DNA from: Furcasterigmium furcatum
Taxonomy: Eukaryota > Ascomycota > Sordariomycetes > Glomerellales > Plectosphaerellaceae
Length of the DNA stretch: 64,000 nt
NCBI GenBank assembly: GCA_001599815.1
Contig: BCIA01000004.1
Coordinates: 622,862 to 686,861 of the forward strand
Reading direction: 5' to 3'
The translations under genes were made by a program, and so were the position numbers. Shown here in pieces: positions 55,823 to 64,000 of this stretch. Below the pieces are notes generated by a model, which made no database searches, was not told the origin of the DNA, and was given only the letters and a program-made list of their open reading frames with translations. Each line of letters opens with the position of its first letter. Position 1 is the first letter of the stretch.

Positions 55823-56339
55823 CTTTGTTGGTTGGGATGTTTGGACTGGAGTTCTCGAGGGAAGGATTCCGGCCGCCGAGGAGTAGATAAGAGAAGAACA
55901 AGAAGCTCTTAAGTTGACGCAAGAGGGACTGACTAATCGCTGAAGGATTCCTTTTTGTGGCTGCAGGAACCTAGAGAGATCTGCACCGGCTAGTCAGCTG
56001 TGTATTCCGCGTATTATCCCATTATGGAAGGAAGATCGTGTCGCCTGCTTTCATTCGTTCATCCCACGACCCTGGCAGTTGGCTTCAGGAAAGCTCGAGA
56101 ACATGGGGTGTCCGTCCAACTCAACATCTGAGTTTGATATAAAACAAATTCAAGACTGCAAAAAGGCGCCCTTCACAACATAGACCTTCGTACCTTCCAA
56201 AAGGATCGTAGCATACATGGTCGGTCCAGCTGGATTACCGTATAGATGGGTTATTATTCAGAGCTATTCAAAGTCGAGTTACTAGTTGTTAGAATTACTT
56301 CTCGCTCAGTCAGAGGCTATCTCAAATCTCTCACATCAA
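55823..56339. other. intergenic
   Basis: 517 bases: promoter of the SnoaL-like gene on the minus strand, then AT-rich sequence leading into the nucleoside-phosphorylase relic. No intact gene. Confidence 0.45.
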
Positions 56340-56754
56340 ATATCCTTCCACATTGGTCAACGAAGAATCGCAGATCTGCCCATCGGCGGCGGCGCACCGA
56401 CGCCCAAGCACGACATTCGGCTCGGCGACATCGTTGTCAGCATGCCGAGGGACGGCAGCAGCGGTGTTTTCGAGCACGATTATGGCAAGACGACCCAGAA
56501 GAAGAAGTTCAAGCACATCAAGCAAGCATCTCGACTAGCCGCCTCACTCCATCCGGGCGGCGGTCAGCACCATCCAGGCCGATCATGAGATCAATAATCA
56601 CGGCTTCCGTGAGCTACTCGAGACCATCACCTCCAAAAACAAGAGACTGCGAAACACGGTCGCCCAGACCCCAGCACCGACGTCCCTCTACCAGTCGGAC
56701 GTCGAGGTTAAGTCTGGCTTAAGCGAACAGCTAGGGTGGCCATGTTCTGTGTGA
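56340..56754 (+). pseudogene. relic of a nucleoside-phosphorylase-domain NLR protein
   Basis: One frame gives IGGGAPTPKHDIRLGDIVVS then GVFEHDYGKTTQKKKF, matching the centre of the PNP_UDP domain that opens many fungal NLRs. About 56530 the homology moves to the +1 frame: LD, a TAG in place of a sense codon at 56536-56538, then PPHSIRAAVSTIQADHEI and SLYQSDVEV. The upstream half of the domain, any NACHT/NB-ARC domain and repeats are missing. So this is a truncated, frameshifted, nonsense-bearing fragment rather than a gene. Confidence 0.72.
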
Positions 56755-57311
56755 CCTCTGGCCTCCGTTGGTGTCTAATTTACAGGGGTAAATCAGTGTG
56801 ACATAAGACCTCTATCAAGTATTATAGACATTCGCTTAGCCTTCAACCTAGCCTTTTAAACCCGAAAACAACGTCAGTCAACATTCGACACCCAACATCA
56901 CCAGACGGCATCAAGCATCAGGCTTGAAATTAGCTTCGGCCCGTATTCCATTGATATCTCTATCGTCTCTTATTAGCCTCTAGTTTCTATTACTAGACGC
57001 TAGCTACCTGCTGATATCTCGTAGAATCCCCGCGATCATGACCGATAGCGAGCACCTTGCGGCCATGGGCCCCCAAGCATATTATCGAGGCATGAAATCT
57101 TCCACTGATTATGCAGTGTTGCTATTGATTAGTTCGGGCTGTTGGCTGATATGAAGAAGCACGGGTCATCGCGGGCGCCTAAAAATACTGGGGCCCACGG
57201 AGGTTGAGCCTTTTCTGGAGATGGGTAAAAGTACGATGTTTGTTTCCAGGCGCCCCTGTCACGTTTGCTCCCCTCCTTCACCAGTTCACCACCGTCTCAA
57301 TCACCGCCGAC
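56755..57311. other. AT-rich intergenic region
   Basis: 557 bases, AT-rich at 56760-57010, following the NLR relic. The end holds the promoter of the F-box gene. No gene is seen. Confidence 0.45.
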
Positions 57312-58343
57312 ATGTCTGACGACGAAGACGACACCACCATCGCCTGGACCGTGGGCCTTTTGGACCTTCCCTCGGAACTCCAGATGGAAATCTTTCTCTC
57401 TCTCTTCAATCAGCAGAGCGTCGTCGCGCTCCGCCTCACCTGTCACGAGCTCGAAGATGTGTACCAGCGCATCGCCGACACGGTCTGCGTCGACCAGTGC
57501 GAGCGCATCGTCGCGCCTGTTCGGACCTTTCTCGAGTTCCTCGACCGCTTCAAGCTCCCAGAAGGCAGGCTACGCCATCCTCCCCCCGGCGGCTGGCCGC
57601 ACATCCAGCCAGGTCCCGGCAATGGGTTCGAGTGCAAGACGGCGTTCGCCGTCGACATTCTGCGCCATCTCTCCTACATTCACGACCCGGAGCCGCAGTT
57701 TGACCAATACTTCGACGGAAGCGTCGCTCACCGGAGTTCCATGGTCGACTATTCGGTGCAAAACGTGTACGATGACGGTCACAACATATGGCTCGAAGGA
57801 TATAGCCACGTAGGAGACGAGGATCCACGACCGTCCGGAGAGCGTCACGTAATCACAATCGCCATAGGGTGGGAGGGCCCCGGCCACTGTATCTACATCG
57901 ATACCTGGACCGGGCTCATCTTCGAGGAGGAGGAGGAGTACGGTCCCTGCGCCCCCATCATTCCGGCGCACGACTTCTTTGAAGACCGGATCAAATCTCT
58001 GAAACGGTTCGACGAGGTCTTTGTTCCGGGCGAACACACCATCTTCAGACGCCAAGAGCATTATGAACGTGAGAAGCCGTGGCAGCACGGACATTTCTGG
58101 GATCGCGAGGACCGTTACGTCGAATACGGCCCGGATGACGACCCGTACGACGCCGAGGCGATGGAGAGGCAGGGAGAGTACGACGGAACAGATGAGGACT
58201 TTGGCTGCATGGAGGACGCGGACTGGATACGACACCTGTATTTCAAGCATGGCTGGCCGGGGGAGAACTGGGACAAGGAGGCCTGCCTACGAGCGATTCG
58301 GGAGTTTGTGGATCGGCGGCACCAACGGAGTGGGAGGTGGTAG
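57312..58343 (+). CDS. F-box-like protein
   Basis: 343 aa, single exon, from MSDDED; an in-frame ATG at 57204 would add 36 residues of unlikely composition. Residues 15-50 (LLDLPSELQMEIFLSLFNQ, then ALRLTCHELEDVY) match an F-box, the segment that binds Skp1 in SCF ubiquitin ligases. The remaining sequence is acidic, rich in Asp, Glu, Tyr and Trp, and has no recognisable substrate-binding repeats. Many ascomycetes carry expanded families of such proteins of unknown target. Confidence 0.78.
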   Translation: MSDDEDDTTIAWTVGLLDLPSELQMEIFLSLFNQQSVVALRLTCHELEDVYQRIADTVCVDQCERIVAPVRTFLEFLDRFKLPEGRLRHPPPGGWPHIQPGPGNGFECKTAFAVDILRHLSYIHDPEPQFDQYFDGSVAHRSSMVDYSVQNVYDDGHNIWLEGYSHVGDEDPRPSGERHVITIAIGWEGPGHCIYIDTWTGLIFEEEEEYGPCAPIIPAHDFFEDRIKSLKRFDEVFVPGEHTIFRRQEHYEREKPWQHGHFWDREDRYVEYGPDDDPYDAEAMERQGEYDGTDEDFGCMEDADWIRHLYFKHGWPGENWDKEACLRAIREFVDRRHQRSGRW

Positions 58344-58633
58344 ATCTGATAGCCTGCGCCCGTACCCAGACTTCGTATTACGACGGTTTCTGGCGCTCGA
58401 AGCCGTGCACGTCCTCACTGCTGAGGTACTGTCGCGGTGGTGCGAGCTGGTCACAGAGGTGGACTGGGCGTGTCCCCTGGAGAATGTGAGATTTATTGAG
58501 AGCGCAACAAGTTTGATGATGGATCCCGAGGAGCTTGCAGATCATCAGTACCAGCATTCACATCGGTTGTGGCCGTGATGGGATACCATGGCTCATATCC
58601 AACGAGAAGAAGGTCTCGGGGTCGCTTGTTTCT

Positions 58634-61600
58634 TCAAGTATCTACTACTTGCTCGACTACGACCTTCCGCAAGGTAGCCACCCTCACTGGTCCGACCAGG
58701 CCATGAGGCTGCCAGTCAACACCGGTGTACAGTGCAGGGTTCAACGGCCCGATTCCGGAATTCTTGATCCAGTCAATCCTCGCCTTGACAGCATTGAACA
58801 GGGTGCTCGACACTTCGACTCGTATCGAGTTGTCGCCTTGAACCACATAGTCCGAAATATCAAGCTTAGCGTCCATGATGTCTACTGCCGGAAGCTGTTC
58901 TCCGTTGACCCATGCTCTGAGTGAGTTGTGGACCACTCCGAAGTCGATGATGGTGGCTGTCTGCTCTCGGGGCAGTTGGCACAGCTTGGGAATATCAAAG
59001 GTTGCGGAATAATAGCCGACGCCGGAGACGTTCTGAGCCCTGGGGATCTCTGACCAAGGAAGAAGGTGCTCTTGGGGGCCGAGGTCCAGAGGCTTCTTGA
59101 CTGAGTGTGTGTTGGAGGGGTCTGAATCAGGCTCCCAAGACTCGATAGTGAGGTTCCAGGGCCCAATCTCCAGGCTTGGCAGTTGAGCGTCGGATTTCTT
59201 GGTGAGGCTCGGAATCTTCTCGGTGCGACCATTCGAGAGGGTCAAGGTCGCAGCATGAGGGTCGCTGAGCAACACCGAGAGATCACCGTCGGGTCCTTCG
59301 CGAATCTTGGCGATGTTTTCGGAATGCGAAATGACAGAGGATCGACCCTGTCCAGGAACAAAGGCGACGATGGCTGTCTGATCCTGTTTCAAGGCAATCT
59401 CCATGCTGATGCCAGATTGAGAACGCGTGTATGCCACGATCGGGTCTTCTTCACCTGTCCAAGCGTTGAGCCTAATAGGCACGCTGTCCTCCTCGGCCTC
59501 CAAGACGAGCTTGAACTGTGCCGCTGCCCCCCTGTTGTAAAGAAACACGTAGTCAACGTTGTCGCCGGTTCTCCAGAGGCTGTACAGGTCTTTGGATGCC
59601 GTGGTAGGAACCGAGGACTTGACCAACACGCGAGGCGTAACGGAGAGAGAATCAAGGGCTGCCACCAGCTCGTCGGTGGTTTCCAGGAACTTGACGTTGG
59701 CATGATTGGAAGATGCCAAAGCTGCCATATTTCCAGACACCACATCCTGGCCAGCGGCACCAATGGTACTGTTGGGGAGACCTCCGATGACCACGATGGG
59801 GAGGCCTTCCTTGGCATACCCGAGAAGCGTCTCAGATGCCTCGGGGGTGATGTACTTCTGGTTGTCGAGGACTAGAGCGCGGTATGCCGGGCCAGAGGCG
59901 GCAAGCACCCCATCCGTGACAACGGCATTCTTAGTCACCAGATTCGCAGGTGAGAGGTACTCATATGTGAAGCCTAGATGACTCGGAAGTTAGATTTGAA
60001 GATTGGAACTGGCATCCCAGGTGTCCACATACCGCCATCTCTCAGCTTTCCCCCATCAAAGCTGTTCGTGCCAACCCAAGGATCCTTGTAGAGGTAGAAC
60101 GCCAGGTCCCTCTTTGCGAGGCCTGTTTGGAGCACGAGCTGACTTCTGGCAGTGTACTCCATCATCTCGCTCATGTAATCCCAGGCTGGCTGGCGAGGAC
60201 TCCAGAGCTCCGAGTACATGTACTGGAACGGGGTGTAGCCTGGCCAAGTCGTTTGCCCGCCGTCTGCGAGATCGCCACCGTATTGCATTCCGTGGATCAG
60301 CATCAAGTTGACGCCACTGACAAAGGCGTCGCTGAAGAGATTGACCAGAGCCGGAAGAGTTAGAGTGTAGCCGCCGGTCTGGACAGCCCCAACCTCCGTC
60401 GACACCACGTTGCGCCCTCCGAGATGGGCAGGTCCAACGAACTGGAGCATCTGGTCGACCTCGGGGAATCCCAGTGACTCAAGTTCCGGGGCAGACACTG
60501 AAGTCACATCGGCGAGCTGATTCGAGGTCAGTACGAAGCTCTCGAAAGCCTCAGGGGAAACGGGACGATGGCACATACCATGTCCACGGGCATGTTGTAT
60601 GCCACTTGACAAGAATGGGTGACGCCAATAGACTTGGCCCAGTTCTCATACGCGTCAAGGTACTCCCTGTAGCCCTCATTGAGAGTAAGGCGATAGTCCT
60701 GAAGGTGCTTGCTCTGACCGGAATTGCGAGTGTCAAGAACATAAGTCGTGTCATAAGGTGGCCCATTCGAATGGAAGGACGTAGCCTCGTGGAACAGCAG
60801 AGGGAGATATTTGACGGGGCTGTAGCCTCGAGCCTCCTCGAAGCGATCGATGAAGCCGGGAGTCCAGAACAAAGACGCTTGGATCTCCATGCTGTCCTCC
60901 CACGCTGCACGAAGTTAGCGGCCGAGCATCTCCAGGAGTGTATGCACTTACAGTGCTGCCCGACAGATTTCAAAAGGCTTCTGACACGGGAATCCAAGAG
61001 GTGCTCTTCCCAAAACTCGGTCACGAGCTTTGTCCCAGCGGCGCTGAAGTGATCTGTGACCCAAGACCCGTTCGCGATCGGGTCCATCGGCACGCCCACG
61101 CACGATCTCTGGTTCGTGAAACGCTCATAGAGAGCAAACAGGACGTACTCGTCATGGCCCGATGGTGCCTCCCAGGTGAGTTTCCCATCAATCACCATCT
61201 CCGACAGGTCCAGCATCGACGACTCCTCCAAGACGACTTCGGTGTGAGAGTCATTTGAGGATGTTTCTAGAGAGAATTAGAGCCATAAGTCTCAAATCAA
61301 TCGAAACGGAAATGAGCACTTACCAGACTTGATCGCGGCAGCAGAAACCCCAACCAGCTTGCTCGGCCCAAACTTCTCTTGGGACGCCATGTAGCCGACA
61401 AGCTCGTTCCACTCAATGATCGGATCGGGCAAGGCACCTTGGAATGTATCCCCCCCTTTCACATTCGTCTTGCCATACACAAGCTGCACAGCGAGGCCAG
61501 GCGTGAGCGGCTCGACAGGCACTCCCTGCCCCTGGCTGGCTCCAAGGGCGAAATCCATGACCAGGCCATTCCTCTCGCATGACTCTAATGCAGTGACAAG

Positions 61601-61951
61601 AACATCCTTGAAAGCAGGCGTGCCGAATCCGTACACATCCCACTTATCTTGTCCTACACCGCCGAAGCCATAGTTGTAGAAGGGGACGAATTCGAGGCCG
61701 CCGGCGCCGACCTCCTTCAGCGCCCGGATGTCATCGGCGAGGATGTTGTGGTCGAGACTAGCATCGTGGAACCTGGAACAGACTGGTCAGCACGGAAGAA
61801 GGAGAGGGAGATCTGACAGGGATCGAACCGACCAATATCTGAACTTGGCACGGTGCTCGGCCGATGGTGACTCGAAGCCGGGGAGTATCTGCTGCAGGGC
61901 AGCAACACTGGGCGCCAGGGCGAGCAGGCGGTGGAATGAGCCCAAATTCAT
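58634..61951 (-). CDS. secreted GH106-type alpha-L-rhamnosidase
   Basis: 1010 aa; exons 61951-61833, 61772-61324, 61266-60952, 60904-60579, 60516-60033, 59973-58634. All five introns (47-62 bases) keep frame. The start MNLGSF begins a signal peptide of about 19 residues. The N-terminal region has KFRYWFHDASLDHNILADDI and GGLEFVPFYNYG, typical of GH106; further blocks are SWEDSMEIQASLFWTPGF, NVVSTEVGAVQTGGY and SGVNLMLIHGMQYGG. A beta-sandwich resembling GH2-type sugar-binding domains covers about residues 880-1000. Such enzymes remove rhamnose from rhamnogalacturonan or plant glycosides. The large protein is probably secreted and acts on pectin or flavonoid glycosides; exact activity is not shown. 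Confidence 0.87.
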
Positions 61952-62719
61952 GACGTGCGACTTGGAAGACTCGTGCTCTAGAGACGAAAGAGAGAGCTGT
62001 GACTCTTCCTCCATCGCCAGAAAAGGGTTCCAGGTTGCCGGCTTTAAAGACACGACGCGTCTGCCCGTGCGCGCGGCGTTCGGTGATGTTCGAATAGGAC
62101 CCGAAGTACGAAGCCGCGTGCCCCGCCAACAGAGATGGGGATCGCTGTCTTTTACGACGAGGCCGAGCTGGCTTGAAGACATCGTCAACTAGCCACTAGG
62201 GTAACCATGCTAGCGGCGCGGGGCCGGGATGCCATCGGTCTCGCCCCGAGGTTCGGGTCCGGCGTCTCCACATTTCCCCCCGCGATCATGCCCAAGTAGG
62301 ACGGGGGTCGGTCTCGGTACGAGCACGAATCTGGGGACCCCGCGTGAGATGTCCCCGACATTCTCCCTCGTGCAGCTGTCAAGCTTGCCCGATGTAGCCC
62401 CCAAGACGCGCTGTTGGTCTGGGGAAGTTGGAGACGTTCCGGGAGAGACGCCTCGCTCATACTCGGGCGAAGCTGGACCGACGGAGCTTGGGGAAACAAG
62501 AAGGCAAGTACTGAACCAGAGTGGCGCACTGCGACACGACCTGATGGGAGACCTTATTAGTCTGATACTCTAGCGATAGCTCTTATTACCTATCCTATCT
62601 TGCTTTACTTAGCTAGGTATCTCAACACCACCATAGGCAGCGTAGCTAGGTGTATCTCAAACTATAACGATAGCGTAGGGAGAGATAACGATGAGCTGGC
62701 TGCGCGCGCAGAGCTCTGT
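61952..62719. other. intergenic with AT-rich repeat-like segment
   Basis: Upstream part is the rhamnosidase promoter. 62560-62690 is AT-rich and contains an imperfect direct repeat, TAGCTAGGTATCTCAA-like at about 62609-62624 and again at 62643-62659. No gene. Confidence 0.45.
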
Positions 62720-64000
62720 TCACTCAGAACCAACTTTTAATATAAGGACCTGCCCCGACCGAGAACCCAGGCAAATCTTGTTCCGCCATACTGCTTTCAC
62801 GAGATGGCTCTGTTCAACGGGGATCCGAAAGAGCTTTCGCCCATCGTCCACGACCCAGTCCTCTTGCACCGTGATGTGGGCTTGGCGTGTTTTCTCAGCA
62901 GAGGCCTCCTGACGAAGATGCTCCGGAAGGGGGATGTTCTGCTGATCTTTGTGAATAGAAAGCCCGTCTGGCGTGAAACCCAGTGCTGCCCCCTTGGTTC
63001 GAAACCACCGTCTCTCTGCGTCGTTGTTAGGCGAGAGTGTGCCGCGGGATTCTCCCGTAGACGTATCGTAAAAGTTGATCCAACTAGCCCCTGTGGTGAC
63101 GAGTAGCTTTCCATCCGGGGAGAACGCTACGGCGTTGCTCTCGGAATCGGGAACAAATTCAGCACGGCAGCTTCCTGACTTTGTCTCCCAAAGTCGTATG
63201 ACTTTGCCCCTCGAAACAGACGCAATCAGTGTCCCGTCTGGGGAAAACAGCGCGTGGTCTATCCAGCTGTGGTGACCCCGGAGAACGTGGGAATAGGTTC
63301 CAGTTGCCGTGTCCCACAGCCGTACCGTGTGATCCTTGAATACCAGAGCTAGTATTTTTCCGTCAGGGGAGTAGCAAGCCTCGCGGATAGCATCGTCGTC
63401 GCCACCAAGTATGTGGCTGCATTCGAGTGTCCCTAGATCCCAAAGCCAAACAGTCGTATAGGAGCATATTGTTGCAAGTTGTTTCCCGTCCGGGGCAAAG
63501 ACGGCGGGAGTCAGGGAATCAGAAAAATCCCCTAGAGTCGCATGGCATGCGCCTGTTTCCGTATTCCAAAGTCTCGATGTGCCATCTATAGACCATGATG
63601 CTACAAGCATCCCATCTGGCGAGAAGCAAACGCCAGAGACGGGTCGAGAATGTCGCTCAAGCTTGTGTTGCCTTTTCGCTTGTTTCACTTCCCACAGTCT
63701 CGCTGTTGAATCAAAAGAGCCTGAAGCGAGCGTCTTCCCATCCGGCGAGATGGCCACTTCCGACACCAAGTTGGTATGGCCCTCGAGTTCGGCGCGGTGG
63801 CTTGCCTCGAGAGGCACCGTCGGAAACTGGGGGTCGTCCCATGCCAAATCCCACAACTGGATGTCGTTGCCCGAAGCAAGGGCAATAACATGATGCTTCG
63901 ACCAGACCATGCTTGAACCGCCCCCGTGCCGGCCAAGTTGTATCGTGAAAATGCAGTATCCTTCCGTATTCCACAATCTTATAGTCCCATCTATGGAATA
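62720..64000 (-). CDS. WD40-repeat protein, 3' part (probable NLR/NWD C-terminus)
   Basis: The open frame continues beyond the right edge of the window, so only the C-terminal 426 residues are seen. There are six WD40 units, each with a core like FSPDGKxLAS...RLWD (for example VAISPDGKTLASGSFDSTA, VCFSPDGMLVASWSIDGTS), plus a seventh entering from the edge (SIDGTIRLWN). The last 100 residues are a non-repeat tail. Repeats are diverged from one another, unlike the near-identical, fast-evolving repeats of HET-E-type genes. This arrangement is common at the C-terminus of fungal NACHT-WD40 receptors, but the N-terminal domain is outside the window. Confidence 0.85.
   Translation of the reverse strand, partial: YSIDGTIRLWNTEGYCIFTIQLGRHGGGSSMVWSKHHVIALASGNDIQLWDLAWDDPQFPTVPLEASHRAELEGHTNLVSEVAISPDGKTLASGSFDSTARLWEVKQAKRQHKLERHSRPVSGVCFSPDGMLVASWSIDGTSRLWNTETGACHATLGDFSDSLTPAVFAPDGKQLATICSYTTVWLWDLGTLECSHILGGDDDAIREACYSPDGKILALVFKDHTVRLWDTATGTYSHVLRGHHSWIDHALFSPDGTLIASVSRGKVIRLWETKSGSCRAEFVPDSESNAVAFSPDGKLLVTTGASWINFYDTSTGESRGTLSPNNDAERRWFRTKGAALGFTPDGLSIHKDQQNIPLPEHLRQEASAEKTRQAHITVQEDWVVDDGRKLFRIPVEQSHLVKAVWRNKICLGSRSGQVLILKVGSE

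Overview
The window is nuclear DNA of a filamentous ascomycete, most probably a Sordariomycete. The evidence is dense GC-rich genes with 47-91 nt introns carrying CTRAC-type branch points, several Zn2Cys6 regulators, a HET-domain gene, NLR-type fragments, alpha-arrestin and fungal MFS families. Species cannot be fixed from sequence alone. No rRNA, tRNA, CRISPR array or intact transposon was found. Exon joins below were deduced by hand from splice signals and from continuity of conserved motifs.

Layout. (1) 2.0-10.6 kb: a DHDPS-family aldolase or lyase divergent from an allantoate/nicotinate-type MFS permease, then a Zn2Cys6 regulator and a dicarboxylate/amino-acid:cation symporter; this looks like a small-molecule uptake and catabolism module. 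(2) 10.6-19.3 kb: a gene-poor stretch holding only a small secreted cysteine-rich protein and a 5'-truncated membrane-protein gene. (3) 19.3-28.6 kb: a HET-domain gene, two head-to-head Zn2Cys6 regulators and a sterol-glucosyltransferase-like enzyme with a long C-terminal extension. (4) 29.1-43.8 kb: a CAZyme cluster made of a divergent secreted GH10, a small membrane protein, cytosolic-type GH1, a Zn2Cys6 regulator, cytosolic GH43, an MFS sugar porter and a bacterial-type GH35. (5) 44.0-50.4 kb: PiT phosphate transporter, alpha-arrestin with a PY motif and a monocarboxylate-type MFS porter. (6) 51.3-64 kb: a full-size ABCB transporter interrupted by an in-frame TAG, a SnoaL/NTF2-like protein, a broken nucleoside-phosphorylase NLR relic, an F-box protein, a secreted GH106-type rhamnosidase and the 3' end of a WD40 gene that runs off the right edge.

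How the genes may work together. Region 4 reads like a fungal counterpart of a polysaccharide utilisation locus: one secreted hydrolase, one sugar porter, three intracellular exo-hydrolases and one local regulator, an arrangement that would import hemicellulose oligosaccharides and finish them inside the cell. Region 1 could import and cleave a keto-acid or ureide-type nutrient under its neighbouring regulator. HET, NLR and WD40 pieces mark the window as partly an allorecognition and gene-turnover landscape.
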